Positions 8,770-17,562 are shown, counted from the first letter of the stretch. The stretch: 64,000 nucleotides of DNA from JBBRVW01 sp963784645 (GCA_963784645.1 CAWARY010000005.1:248001-312000); one strand, 5' to 3'. Notes: generated from the sequence alone by a model not told the origin. Numbers and translations: made by a program.

Positions 8770-10299
8770 ATGACCGACCTCACCCGGCTCACCGCTGCCG
8801 AGACCGCCGCCGCGGTCGCCGGCGGCACGGCCAGTGCGCTGGAGGTCACCGAGGCTCACCTGGCGCGGATCCGGGAGGTCGACGGTGCCGTGCACGCGTT
8901 CCTGCACGTCGACGCCGACGGTGCCCGCGACGCGGCCCGTCGGGTCGACGCGCAGCGCTCGGCGGGGGAGTCCCTCGGCCCGCTCGCCGGGGTGCCGATC
9001 GCGCTCAAGGACGTGCTGGCCACCGAGGGCGTGCCCACCACGTGCGGCTCGCGGATCCTCGAGGGCTGGCGGCCGCCGTACGACGCCACCGTCGTGGCGC
9101 GGCTGCGCGCAGCCGGTGTGGTCGCGCTCGGCAAGACCAACATGGACGAGTTCGCCATGGGCAGCTCGACCGAGCACTCGGCCTACGGACCGACCCACAA
9201 CCCGTGGGACCTCGACCGCATCCCGGGTGGCTCCGGCGGCGGCTCGGCGGCCGCCGTCGCTGCGTTCGAGGCGCCCCTCGCGGTCGGCACCGACACCGGC
9301 GGCTCGATCCGCCAGCCCGCGGCCGTCACCGGCACCGTGGGGGTCAAGCCGACCTACGGCGGCGTCAGCCGCTACGGCCTGGTCGCCCTCGCCTCGTCCC
9401 TGGACCAGGCCGGACCGTGCTCGCGCACCGTGCTCGACGCGGCGCTCCTGCACGCGACCATCGCCGGCCACGACCCGCGCGACAGCACCTCGATCGACTC
9501 GCCGGTGCCCGACGTCGTCGCCGCCGCGCGGCAGCACGACGTCACGGGCATGCGCGTCGGCGTCGTCCGGCAGCTCGGCGGCGAGGGCTACCAGCCCGGC
9601 GTCGAGCAGCGGTTCCGCGAGTCGGTCGACCTGCTGTCGTCCCTCGGGGCCGAGGTGGTCGAGGTCGACTGCCCGCACTTCGAGTACGCGTTGCCGGCCT
9701 ACTACCTGATCCTGCCGAGCGAGTGCTCGTCGAACCTCGCGCGGTTCGACGCGATGCGCTACGGGCTGCGGGTCGGCGACGACGGCTCCGGCAGCGCCGA
9801 GGACGTCATGTCGATCACCCGGGCCGCGGGCTTCGGCGCCGAGGCGAAGCGTCGGATCATGCTCGGCACCTATGCCTTGTCCAGCGGGTACTACGACGCC
9901 TACTACGGGCAGGCGCAGAAGGTGCGCACGCTCGTGGTCCGCGACTTCGACGCCGCCTTCGCGCAGGCCGACGTGCTGGTGTCGCCCACGACGCCGACCA
10001 CGGCGTTCCGCATCGGCGAGCGCATCGACGATCCGATGGCGATGTACCTCGCCGACCTGTGCACCATCCCGTCGAACCTCGCGGGCAACGCCTCGATGTC
10101 GCTGCCGGTCGGGCTGGCGCCCGAGGACGGCCTGCCCGTGGGGCTGCAGGTGATGGCCCCACCGATGCACGACGACCGGCTGTACCGGCTCGGCGGGACG
10201 CTCGAGGCGGCCCTCGCCGACCGGTGGGGCCACCTGCTCATCGACGAGGCACCGGACCTCACGACCTCGACCACACCGTCCGCGGAGGCAGCGCAGTGA
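8770..10299 (+). CDS. gatA: Asp-tRNA(Asn)/Glu-tRNA(Gln) amidotransferase subunit A
   Basis: GatA is the 509-aa glutaminase of the complex, releasing ammonia that GatB uses to amidate Glu-tRNA(Gln). The amidase-signature triad is visible: K80 (ALKDVL), S155 (GGSGGGSAAAV) and S179 (DTGGSIRQPAA). Length is normal. Its stop overlaps the GTG of a small membrane-protein gene (10296), which is itself directly fused to the gatB start. Since gltX and a tRNA-Gln gene also occur here, the indirect Gln-tRNA route is expected to operate. Confidence 0.97.
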   Translation: MTDLTRLTAAETAAAVAGGTASALEVTEAHLARIREVDGAVHAFLHVDADGARDAARRVDAQRSAGESLGPLAGVPIALKDVLATEGVPTTCGSRILEGWRPPYDATVVARLRAAGVVALGKTNMDEFAMGSSTEHSAYGPTHNPWDLDRIPGGSGGGSAAAVAAFEAPLAVGTDTGGSIRQPAAVTGTVGVKPTYGGVSRYGLVALASSLDQAGPCSRTVLDAALLHATIAGHDPRDSTSIDSPVPDVVAAARQHDVTGMRVGVVRQLGGEGYQPGVEQRFRESVDLLSSLGAEVVEVDCPHFEYALPAYYLILPSECSSNLARFDAMRYGLRVGDDGSGSAEDVMSITRAAGFGAEAKRRIMLGTYALSSGYYDAYYGQAQKVRTLVVRDFDAAFAQADVLVSPTTPTTAFRIGERIDDPMAMYLADLCTIPSNLAGNASMSLPVGLAPEDGLPVGLQVMAPPMHDDRLYRLGGTLEAALADRWGHLLIDEAPDLTTSTTPSAEAAQ

Positions 10300-10490
10300 A
10301 GAACGTCAAGTCGATCGTCACCTTCGTCACGACCGTCATGGCCGGCCGCACCGCGGTGCAGCGGCTCAAGCAGGCCCGCGAGGACGGCGACCGGCTCGAG
10401 CTGATCGACGCGCTGCTCAACGCCGTCGTGCTCGTGACGGGCACCATCATCATCGTGCGCCGCCTCCGCCGCGGCGAGGACGAGGCGTAG
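10296..10490 (+). CDS. Small predicted membrane protein inside the gat operon
   Basis: This 64-aa frame begins with GTG overlapping the gatA stop (GTGA) and ends immediately before the gatB ATG, with no spare base on the gatB side. It has a basic N-terminal half (KNVKSIVTF, RTAVQRLKQARED) and one hydrophobic helix near residues 41-57 (LLNAVVLVTGTIIIVRRLRR) capped by arginines, so it is probably a single-pass inner membrane protein with the positive end inside. I do not recognise a family. Tight coupling on both sides and plausible composition argue that it is translated. Confidence 0.7.
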   Translation: MKNVKSIVTFVTTVMAGRTAVQRLKQAREDGDRLELIDALLNAVVLVTGTIIIVRRLRRGEDEA

Positions 10491-12011
10491 ATGGCGGTCC
10501 AGGCTGCAGAGCTGCTCGACTACGACGACGCGATCGCACGGTTCGACCCCGTCCTGGGGCTCGAGGTGCACGTCGAGCTCGGCACCGCCTCGAAGATGTT
10601 CTGCGGCTGCGCCACCGAGTTCGGCGCGCCGCCGAACAGCCAGACCTGCCCGACCTGCCTCGGCCTGCCCGGTTCGCTCCCGGTGCTCAACGAGACCGCC
10701 GTCGAGTCGACCGTGCGGGTCGGGCTCGCGCTCGGCTGCGACATCGCGGAGTGGTGCCGGTTCGCCCGGAAGAACTACTTCTACCCGGACATGCCGAAGA
10801 ACTTCCAGACCTCGCAGTACGACGAGCCGATCTGCACCGAGGGCCACCTCGACGTCGAGGTCGCGACCGACGAGGGGCCGCGCTCCTTCCGGATCGCGAT
10901 CGAGCGCGTGCACATGGAGGAGGACACCGGGAAGTCGCTGCACGTCGGCGGCGCCACCGGCCGCATCCATGGTGCCGACTACTCGCTGGTCGACTACAAC
11001 CGCGCCGGCATCCCGCTCATCGAGATCGTCACGAAACCGGTCGAGGGCGCCGGGTCGCTGGCCCCGCTGGTCGCCCGCGCCTACGTCACCGCTCTGCGCG
11101 AGCTGATGCGAACCCTCGGTGTCTCCGACGTGCGGATGGAGCAGGGCTCGCTGCGCTGCGACGTCAACCTGTCGCTGCGCCGGACACGGTCCGACCCGCT
11201 CGGCACCCGCTCGGAGACCAAGAACGTCAACTCGCTCCGCTCGGTCGAGCGGGCGGTGCGGCACGAGGTCTCGCGGCAGGCCGCGCTGCTCGAGGCCGGT
11301 GGCCGGGTCGTGCAGGAGACCAGGCACTGGCACGAGGACACCGGCAGCACGACGTCCGGCAGGTCCAAGGAGCAGGCCGAGGACTACCGCTACTTCCCGG
11401 AGCCCGACCTGGTGCCGGTGGCACCGGACCGCGAGTGGGTCGAGCAGCTGCGGGCCGACCTCCCGCCGTCGCCGCTGGTCCGCCGGCGCGCGCTGCAGGA
11501 CGCCTGGGACGTCAGCGATCTCGAGATGCGGTCTCTGGTCAACGTCGGCGCCGTCGACCTGGTCGAGAGCACCGTCGCCGCCGGAGCCTCGTCGGAGGCT
11601 GCCCGCAAGTGGTGGCTGGGAGAGCTGGCTCGCAGCGCGAACGAGCGGCAGGTCGATCTCGCCGAGCTGCCGATCACGGCTGCGCAGGTCGCCCGGGTGG
11701 TGGCCATCGTCGAGTCGGGTGCGCTCAACGACAAGCTGGCCCGGCAGGTGATCGAGGGAGTCCTGCTCGGTGAGGGCGAGCCCGACGACGTCGTGGCCGC
11801 CCGCGGCCTCGCGGTGGTGAGCGACGACACCGCCCTGCTCGCGGCGGTCGACGAGGCGCTGGCGGCGAATCCGGAGGTGGCCGAGAAGATCCGGGGCGGC
11901 AAGGTCGCGGCGGCGGGTGCCGTCGTCGGCGCCGTGATGAAGGCGACCCAGGGCAAGGCCGACGCGGGCCGGGTCCGCGAGCTCGTCCTGGAGCGCTGCG
12001 GCCAGTCGTAG
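10491..12011 (+). CDS. gatB: Asp-tRNA(Asn)/Glu-tRNA(Gln) amidotransferase subunit B
   Basis: GatB is the 506-aa tRNA-binding kinase/transamidase subunit. Signature segments are VLGLEVHVEL near the start, CPTCLGLPGSLPVLN, and the KNVNSLRSVERA region; the YqeY-like tail ends the protein with AVMKATQGKADAGRV. It is the last gene of the gatC-gatA-(64 aa)-gatB run and is followed by a large hairpin before a convergent gene. Confidence 0.97.
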   Translation: MAVQAAELLDYDDAIARFDPVLGLEVHVELGTASKMFCGCATEFGAPPNSQTCPTCLGLPGSLPVLNETAVESTVRVGLALGCDIAEWCRFARKNYFYPDMPKNFQTSQYDEPICTEGHLDVEVATDEGPRSFRIAIERVHMEEDTGKSLHVGGATGRIHGADYSLVDYNRAGIPLIEIVTKPVEGAGSLAPLVARAYVTALRELMRTLGVSDVRMEQGSLRCDVNLSLRRTRSDPLGTRSETKNVNSLRSVERAVRHEVSRQAALLEAGGRVVQETRHWHEDTGSTTSGRSKEQAEDYRYFPEPDLVPVAPDREWVEQLRADLPPSPLVRRRALQDAWDVSDLEMRSLVNVGAVDLVESTVAAGASSEAARKWWLGELARSANERQVDLAELPITAAQVARVVAIVESGALNDKLARQVIEGVLLGEGEPDDVVAARGLAVVSDDTALLAAVDEALAANPEVAEKIRGGKVAAAGAVVGAVMKATQGKADAGRVRELVLERCGQS

Positions 12012-12124
12012 CCGTCCTCATGTTGCTGATCCGGCATCTCGGCTGAGGTCAGAGCGGCCCGGAAGGAGACGCGTCCGCACGCCGTCCGCACCTGTTCCGC
12101 CGTCCACCGACCGTCCGATGCGTC

Positions 12125-12178
12125 GAGTGGCGCGTTCTGGCAGATCCTGCGGCGGAAATCAGCCACAACGCGCCACTC
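12125..12178. repeat. Palindromic repeat, copy A, between gatB and the convergent peptidase gene
   Basis: The arms are GAGTGGCGCGTT (12125-12136) and AACGCGCCACTC (12167-12178), a perfect 12-bp match, extended by TGGC/GCCA and GAT/ATC after single mismatches, around a 12-base loop. A related palindrome with the same AGTGGCGCG/CGCGCCACT arms lies at 32392-32470. The segment GCCGTCCGCACCTG lies upstream of both. It could act as a two-way terminator, but there is no U-run, and the shared sequence suggests a dispersed repeat. Confidence 0.75.
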
Positions 12179-12189
12179 AACGAAGCTGC

Positions 12190-12915
12190 TCAGCCCGGTG
12201 CCGGAAGTCGGACCACCGAGCCGGCGGGCTGCTCCTCGCGGCCGTCGGGCCGGAGCAGCCAGACCGACTGCCGACCGACCACTTCCCACTCCTCGGGGTC
12301 GTCGCGCCAGCCGGCGACCAGGGCGGTGTCCTCGTCGATGCCGACCGCGACCACGCCGTCGGTGCGCGTCGAGACCGCGCGCAGGACCTTGTCGGGAAGC
12401 CGCCGGGCGAACCGGTCGAAGTGGGGCAGCACCGTGAGGCCCGGCGCCGCGCCCAGCCCCGGGACCGGCCCCGTGAACGGGTGGCGGATGTCGGCCACCT
12501 CGCCGCACAGGGCCATGGCGCCGGCGCTGCAGCCGGCCAGCGCCACGCCAGCTCGCCAGGCCCGCTCGATGGCGGCCCACACGGCGGTGCCGCGCAGGGT
12601 CTGCGCCAGGAACGGCGGGTTGCCGCCGGAGAGGTAGACCAGCCCGGCGCCCTCGACCAGTCCGGCGATCGCCTCGTCGTCGGCGCTGACCCGGTCGACC
12701 ACCGGCACGACGAGCTGCTCCACCCCGAGCCGTTCAGCGGCGCGGGCACCCAGCCGGTGCCAGCGGGCCAGCGAGTCGACGCCCTCGGGGGCGGCGGCGG
12801 TGGCCAGCTGCACGTAGACCGGCGGTCGCCCCTCGAGCAGCCGCCGCTCGACGGCGTCCATTCCCGGCAGGTACTCGCCGCTGCCGACCAGCGCCAGCGG
12901 TCCGGGTCGGGTCAC
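12190..12915 (-). CDS. Peptidase E-like / class I glutamine amidotransferase-fold protein
   Basis: This 241-aa protein resembles the S51 peptidase/cyanophycinase group. It starts with PLALVGSGEYLPGM, contains VYLSGGNPPFL, and has a nucleophile-elbow motif AGCSAGAMAL whose serine would be the catalytic residue. A histidine-containing LPHFDRF segment follows. The start is GTG at 12915; a nearby ATG is out of frame. S51 enzymes cleave Asp-X dipeptides or act on cyanophycin, but the substrate here cannot be told. It is convergent with gatB and precedes the same-strand sugar dehydrogenase gene with a hairpin between them. Confidence 0.75.
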   Translation of the reverse strand: MTRPGPLALVGSGEYLPGMDAVERRLLEGRPPVYVQLATAAAPEGVDSLARWHRLGARAAERLGVEQLVVPVVDRVSADDEAIAGLVEGAGLVYLSGGNPPFLAQTLRGTAVWAAIERAWRAGVALAGCSAGAMALCGEVADIRHPFTGPVPGLGAAPGLTVLPHFDRFARRLPDKVLRAVSTRTDGVVAVGIDEDTALVAGWRDDPEEWEVVGRQSVWLLRPDGREEQPAGSVVRLPAPG

Positions 12916-12935
12916 GCCCCCATGATCCGCGCTTC

Positions 12936-12990
12936 CGTGATCCCGAGGGGATCGGGTGCACTTTCTGGCACCGATCCCCTCTGGATCATG
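12936..12990. repeat. Long imperfect palindrome between two minus-strand genes
   Basis: Arms built on TGATCC, AGGGGATCGG and GTGC pair across an 8-base loop (ACTTTCTG), with one bulged G and two mismatches, giving a stem of about 23 bp. It lies in the 92-base gap downstream of the sugar dehydrogenase (stop at 13008) and just upstream of the peptidase start. It may terminate transcription or be a repeat element. Confidence 0.65.
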
Positions 12991-13007
12991 TTCGACGAGG
13001 CACGGCC

Positions 13008-14174
13008 TCAGGACAGCGTCAGGCGCAGGATCCGGTCGTCGCCCGTGCGCGGCGAGCCGCGCCCGTCGGTGTTGTTGGTGAGCACCCACAGCGAGCCGTC
13101 CGGTGCCGCGGCCACCGCCCGGAGCCGGCCGTAGCGGTTCGTGAGGAGGGCGCGCGGCTTCCCCGTGCCGGACGCGAGCAGCGGGATCTGCCAGAGCCTT
13201 TCGCCGCGCAGCGAGGCCATGAACACCGAGCCGCCGGCCACGGCGATACCGCTGGGCGAGGCCACGTCGGTGTGCCACTGGCGCACCGGGTCGCGGAAGC
13301 GGTCGCCGCCGCCGGCCCGCCCCTCGACCACGGGCCAGCCGTAGTTGCCGCCCGGGACGATCCGGTTCAGCTCGTCCCAGGTGTTCTGGCCGAACTCGCT
13401 GGCCCACATCCGGCCGCGGGCGTCCCACGTGAGGCCCTGGACGTTGCGATGGCCCAGGCTCCACACCGGCGACCCCTCGGTGGGGTTGCCCGGTGCCGGG
13501 TCCCCGTCCGGGGTGATCCGCAGGATCTTCCCGCCGAGGTCGGCCGGGTCCTGGGACGGGTCGCGGCGGCCGGCCTCGCCGGTGCCGACGTACAGGAAGC
13601 CGTCCGGCCCGAAGGCGATCCGGCCGCCGTCGTGGATCGGCCCCGACGGGATGCCGCCGAAGACGGTCCGCTGGTCCGACAGCCCGGTGCCGTCGTACGT
13701 CAGCCGGGCGACGACGTTCTCCTCCCCGGCGGTGAAGTACGCGAACAGCGTCCGGTCCTGGTCGTAGGACGGCGACAGCGCGAGGCCGAGCAGGCCGCCC
13801 TCGCCGGCGCCGTCGACCCCGGCGACGCGGCCCACGTCGGTGACGTCGCCCCCCGGCGTCACCCGCACGATGCGGGCGGCGTCGCGCTCGCTCACGAGTG
13901 CGGAGCCGTCCGGCAGGAACGCGATGCCCCACGGGGCGCTCAGGCCGGTGGCGACGACACCCGCGACCCTCGCCACGGCCACCGGTGCCGCAGTCGTGGG
14001 AGCGCCGGCCGACCCGGAGCCCGGGGCGGTCGATCCGGACGGGGTCGAGGTCCTCGGGCGGTCCGGCTCGTCGCCGCTGCAGGACGTCACCGCAGGGAGC
14101 AGGACGGCCGCCAGCGCCACCGCGGTGACGCCGCGACGGCACGCGGTGCGCCGGGGAGATCGTCGAGGTGCCAC
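13008..14174 (-). CDS. PQQ-type glucose/sorbosone dehydrogenase family lipoprotein
   Basis: This is a secreted beta-propeller of the soluble aldose sugar dehydrogenase (Asd/GSDH) family. The N terminus is a lipoprotein signal: an arginine-rich stretch, then VALAAVLLPAVTSC with the lipobox cysteine. The propeller shows LSAPWGIAFLPDGSALVSERD, LLGLALSPSY, HDGGRIAFGPDGFLYVGTGE and HRNVQGLTWD, all typical. The family oxidises aldoses with PQQ; the substrate is unknown. GTG at 14174 gives a compact signal peptide; a GTG at 14210 in frame would add 12 residues. It is divergent from the patatin gene with a very short shared promoter region. Confidence 0.85.
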   Translation of the reverse strand: MAPRRSPRRTACRRGVTAVALAAVLLPAVTSCSGDEPDRPRTSTPSGSTAPGSGSAGAPTTAAPVAVARVAGVVATGLSAPWGIAFLPDGSALVSERDAARIVRVTPGGDVTDVGRVAGVDGAGEGGLLGLALSPSYDQDRTLFAYFTAGEENVVARLTYDGTGLSDQRTVFGGIPSGPIHDGGRIAFGPDGFLYVGTGEAGRRDPSQDPADLGGKILRITPDGDPAPGNPTEGSPVWSLGHRNVQGLTWDARGRMWASEFGQNTWDELNRIVPGGNYGWPVVEGRAGGGDRFRDPVRQWHTDVASPSGIAVAGGSVFMASLRGERLWQIPLLASGTGKPRALLTNRYGRLRAVAAAPDGSLWVLTNNTDGRGSPRTGDDRILRLTLS

Positions 14175-14236
14175 CGGTCGAGCCTGACCGGTGCACAGCA
14201 CCGATGCCACCCCGGCCGGTGCCGTGACCCGATCGT

Positions 14237-14242
14237 TAGGGT
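14237..14242 (+). promoter_or_regulatory. Leaderless -10 box (TAGGGT) of the patatin gene
   Basis: TAGGGT ends 7 nt before the ATG at 14250, so transcription should start at or next to the start codon. There is no Shine-Dalgarno sequence before this ATG, which fits a leaderless message. Confidence 0.5.
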
Positions 14243-14249
14243 CGGTCCC

Positions 14250-15293
14250 ATGCCGACGGCGCCGGTCCAGCCGGCCACCGCACCGCGACGCGCCGACCTC
14301 GTGCTCGAGGGCGGTGGCGTCAAGGGCATCGCGCTGTCCGGCGCGGCCGCGACGCTGAGCCGGGCCGGCTACACGTTCCCCCGCGTCGCGGGTACCTCCG
14401 CCGGTGCGGTGGTCGCTGCGTTCCTGGTCGCGCTGCAGCGCGCCGGTGAGCCGGTCGAGCGGCTCGAGGACGTCGCCCGCACCCTCGACTACCGCCGGCT
14501 GCGCGACCGCGGCCTCGTCGGCCGGGCGGCCGGCCCGCTGGCCCGGTTGGTCGACGGCTTCTCGCTCGCCTTCGACGGCGGCGTCTTCGAGGGCGACTAC
14601 CTGCGCTCCTGGGTCAAGGGCGCGCTGGGCGACCTCGGCGTCCGCACGTTCGGCGACCTCCGGCAGGACGACCCGGGCAGCAGCCTGCCCGAGGACCTGC
14701 GCTACTCCCTGCTGGTGACGGCGAGCGACGTCTCGCGCAAGCGGTTCGTCCGGCTGCCCTGGGACTACGCCCTCTACGGGCTCGACCCCGACGAGCAGGA
14801 GGTCGCCGACGCCGTGCGGGCGTCAGCCTCCATCCCGTTCTTCTTCGAGCCGGTGACGCTGCGCTCCCACGGCGTCGACGGCCCGCAGGTGTCGACGTTG
14901 GTCGACGGGGGAGTGCTGTCGAACTTCCCGATCGCCGTGTTCGACCGGACCGACGGTCACTCGCCACGCTGGCCGACGTTCGGCGTGCGGCTGTCGATGC
15001 GGCCCGACGGCCGCGCGAGCACCACCGAGGTGCGCGGCACGGTCTCGCTCGCGCTGTCGCTCGTCGAGACGATGCTCGAGGCGTGCGACGCGCAGCACAT
15101 CGACGACCCGTGCGTGCAGGCCCGCAGCGTCTTCGTCGACACCGGCGGCATCTCACCGGTCGACTTCGGCATCACCGACGAGCAGCAGGAGCAGCTGCTG
15201 CTCGCCGGCCACCAGTCCGCTGGTGACTTCCTCGCGAGCTGGGACTGGGCGTCCTACCTGCGCACCTGCCGCGGCATCGGGGCCGGCGCGTGA
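14250..15293 (+). CDS. Patatin-like phospholipase
   Basis: This 347-aa lipid acyl hydrolase has the family oxyanion loop LEGGGVKGIALSGA near residue 13, the serine nucleophile in GTSAGAVVAAF, and the catalytic aspartate in LVDGGVLSNFPIAVF. No signal peptide or membrane segment is visible, so it is probably cytoplasmic. Its stop overlaps the GTG of the dehydrogenase gene (GTGA), so the two are likely co-translated, though I see no metabolic reason for the pairing. Confidence 0.92.
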   Translation: MPTAPVQPATAPRRADLVLEGGGVKGIALSGAAATLSRAGYTFPRVAGTSAGAVVAAFLVALQRAGEPVERLEDVARTLDYRRLRDRGLVGRAAGPLARLVDGFSLAFDGGVFEGDYLRSWVKGALGDLGVRTFGDLRQDDPGSSLPEDLRYSLLVTASDVSRKRFVRLPWDYALYGLDPDEQEVADAVRASASIPFFFEPVTLRSHGVDGPQVSTLVDGGVLSNFPIAVFDRTDGHSPRWPTFGVRLSMRPDGRASTTEVRGTVSLALSLVETMLEACDAQHIDDPCVQARSVFVDTGGISPVDFGITDEQQEQLLLAGHQSAGDFLASWDWASYLRTCRGIGAGA

Positions 15294-16192
15294 GGCTCTG
15301 GCTGCCGTACGCCGAGTGGCGCGACACCCTCGACCTGCCGGCCGGCGTCGAGGTCGACGTCTACGACGGTCGCGGCGAGCCGCCGTCGTCGGAGGTCGAG
15401 ATGTACGTGCTGCCGTACATGGCCGGCGACGCGCCGGCCCGGCTGATGGCGGACCTGCCGTCGCTGCGGGTGGCCCAGACCCTCACCGCGGGAGTCGACG
15501 ACGTCCGGCCGCACGTGCCCGAGAGGGTCACCCTGTGCAACGCCCGCGGCGTGCACGACGCGTCGACCGCCGAGCTGGCCGTGGCGCTGGTGCTCGCCTC
15601 CCAGCGCGGCATCCCCGACCACGTCCGGGCAGCGGAGCGCGGCGAGTGGGCGCACGAGACCCGGCCGTCGCTCGCCGACCGCCGGGTGCTGCTCGTCGGC
15701 TACGGCTCGGTCGGTGCCGCGGTCGAGGCGCGGCTGGCCGGGTTCGAGTGCGAGGTGCGCCGGGTGGCGCGTCGCGCGCGCGACGGTGTCGAGCCGTTCG
15801 AGCGGCTGCCCGCCCTGCTGCCGTGGGCCGAGGTCGTCGTCCTGACGGTCCCGATGACCGACGACACCCGCGGTCTCGTCGACGCCGCGTTCCTGGCCGC
15901 GCTGCCCGACGGCGCCCTGGTCGTCAACGTGGCCCGCGGCCCGGTCGTGGTCACCGACGACCTGGTCGCGGAGCTCGGCAGCGGCCGGCTGCGGGCCGCC
16001 CTCGACGTCACCGACCCCGAGCCGCTGCCGCCGGGGCACCCGCTGTGGTCCTGCCCGGGGCTGCTCGTCAGCCCGCACGTCGGCGGCGACTCCACCGCCT
16101 TCCTGCCCCGGGCCGCGCGGCTGGTCGCCGACCAGGTCCGGCGGTACGTCGCGGGCGCGCCGCTCGCGAACGTCATCACCGCGTCGTACTGA
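15290..16192 (+). CDS. D-isomer-specific 2-hydroxyacid dehydrogenase
   Basis: This is a 300-aa NAD(P)-dependent reductase of the SerA/GHPR superfamily. It has the Rossmann motif VLLVGYGSVGAAVEARL, the ALPDGALVVNVARGPVV segment with the catalytic arginine, and LVSPHVGGDS with the catalytic histidine. It lacks the extra domains of the serA gene at 30.7 kb, so it is not the serine-pathway enzyme. The start overlaps the patatin stop by 4 bases. The 2-keto acid substrate is unknown. Confidence 0.88.
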   Translation: MRLWLPYAEWRDTLDLPAGVEVDVYDGRGEPPSSEVEMYVLPYMAGDAPARLMADLPSLRVAQTLTAGVDDVRPHVPERVTLCNARGVHDASTAELAVALVLASQRGIPDHVRAAERGEWAHETRPSLADRRVLLVGYGSVGAAVEARLAGFECEVRRVARRARDGVEPFERLPALLPWAEVVVLTVPMTDDTRGLVDAAFLAALPDGALVVNVARGPVVVTDDLVAELGSGRLRAALDVTDPEPLPPGHPLWSCPGLLVSPHVGGDSTAFLPRAARLVADQVRRYVAGAPLANVITASY

Positions 16193-16194
16193 CG

Positions 16195-16200
16195 TACGCT
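16195..16200 (+). promoter_or_regulatory. Leaderless -10 box (TACGCT)
   Basis: TACGCT ends 6 nt before the GTG at 16207, placing the predicted transcript start at the start codon. No Shine-Dalgarno sequence precedes that GTG. Confidence 0.45.
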
Positions 16201-16206
16201 CCGCGC

Positions 16207-17505
16207 GTGCAGCCACGGCGCCGCGACGACGAGCTGGCCGCGGGGGGCGACGGTGGGCAGCGCAGCCCGGGGCGCCGGCGGCTGGGCTGGGTGGCCACGG
16301 CCGTGGTCGCCGGCGCCGCGCTGGCCGTCGTCCGGCCGGACCTGGCCCTGCACGGCAGTCCCACCGTCCGGCCAGCTCCGACCTCCTCGGCGAGCCGGCC
16401 GGCCGGGCCGACCACCGTCGCCTGGGACATCAGGGGCGATCTCGCCGGCAGCCGGGGATTCGTGTCCGACGCCGTGCGCCGGATCCGGCGCGAGTCGACC
16501 CGCGTGGGTCGCATCCTCTGGGCCGGGCAGCTGCCGGACGGCACCCGGCTCGCCCTCGGCGGGACCGACGTCGCGGGCGGCGCCGCCGCCACCACGGTGC
16601 ACGCGATGCTCGCGGCGCCCGGCACCGTCGTCGATGACGGATCGGTCACCCAGGTCGCCACCCTGTCCGACGAGCAGCAGGTGCTCACCTGGGTCGGACC
16701 CGGGACCGACGGGCGCACCTTCGCCGTCGTCCTCAGCCGGCCCGGACCGGTGCGGTTCGAGGTCTCCGGCCGCGTCGACTTCGCCAGCGACGGTTCGGCC
16801 AGCCGGCAGTGGCATCGGGTGCGGACCCGCGACGGGGCCGCGGTCGTCGACCTCGGCACCGACGTCGACCCCGTTGTCGCGGTGCGGGCGACCGGTACCG
16901 GCGTGCTCGCAGCGACCGAGGTCGTCCCGGTGGCGAGCTCGGGAGGCGTCGCCGGCCCGGTCCACGTCGTCGGCCTCGACGACGCGCTGTACGGCGGTCC
17001 GCGGCGGGCTCTGCTGGTGCGCGGCCTGCGGGAGTCCGTCGGCGGCCTGGTCGACCTCTCGGCGGCCCGGCCGGCCGTGCTGTGGAGCGGCGCCCCGTGG
17101 AAGGGCCGGCGGCTGGCGCTGGTGCTCGTCACGCGTCCGGACGGTGTCCGGCTGCAGACCGTGGTGGGGGAGCAGGACGGCGCTGCGTTCGGTGCCGGTG
17201 TGCGTGCGCTGCCCGTCGGCGATCCGGACGAGGTGCCCTGGCTGCTGGAGCCGTTCACCTCGGCGGACCCGACGTTCCTGCTCTGCCCGACCGGCCCGGG
17301 CACCTTGGTCTACCGGCGGCCCGGCCGGGTGGCCCGGCTGCCGGTACCGGCGAGCGGCGCCGTCGGTATCGTCGAGCCCGGCGCCGGGGCGCCCAGCGCC
17401 CGGGGCGCGAGCGTGACCCTGCTCGGCCCGGGCGGTCGACGGCTGGTGCGCACCGTCCTGCCCGACCACGCGCTCGACGACCCGCTGGTGCTCGGTGGCG
17501 GCTGA
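16207..17505 (+). CDS. Membrane-anchored protein of unknown function
   Basis: The 432-aa product has an acidic/basic cytoplasmic start, one hydrophobic helix at about residues 28-44 (WVATAVVAGAALAVV), a Pro/Ser-rich linker, and a long extracytoplasmic part. The latter is rich in beta-type repeats (AMLAAPGTVVDDG, VVLSRPGPVRFEV, LVTRPDGVRLQTVVG) but I recognise no named domain. It may be an immune-type or sensor ectodomain; this is guesswork. The GTG start is supported by the box 6 nt upstream. Confidence 0.65.
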   Translation: MQPRRRDDELAAGGDGGQRSPGRRRLGWVATAVVAGAALAVVRPDLALHGSPTVRPAPTSSASRPAGPTTVAWDIRGDLAGSRGFVSDAVRRIRRESTRVGRILWAGQLPDGTRLALGGTDVAGGAAATTVHAMLAAPGTVVDDGSVTQVATLSDEQQVLTWVGPGTDGRTFAVVLSRPGPVRFEVSGRVDFASDGSASRQWHRVRTRDGAAVVDLGTDVDPVVAVRATGTGVLAATEVVPVASSGGVAGPVHVVGLDDALYGGPRRALLVRGLRESVGGLVDLSAARPAVLWSGAPWKGRRLALVLVTRPDGVRLQTVVGEQDGAAFGAGVRALPVGDPDEVPWLLEPFTSADPTFLLCPTGPGTLVYRRPGRVARLPVPASGAVGIVEPGAGAPSARGASVTLLGPGGRRLVRTVLPDHALDDPLVLGGG

Positions 17506-17562
17506 CCGGTGCACCGGCCGCTGCGGCCCACCGCCCCCGACCGATGAGTCCCGGCTCCGTCC

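Noticed and set aside
15311..15320. A GAGTGGCGCG match to the repeat arm inside the hydroxyacid dehydrogenase gene
   Set aside because: No partner arm lies nearby and the codons encode a normal protein start.
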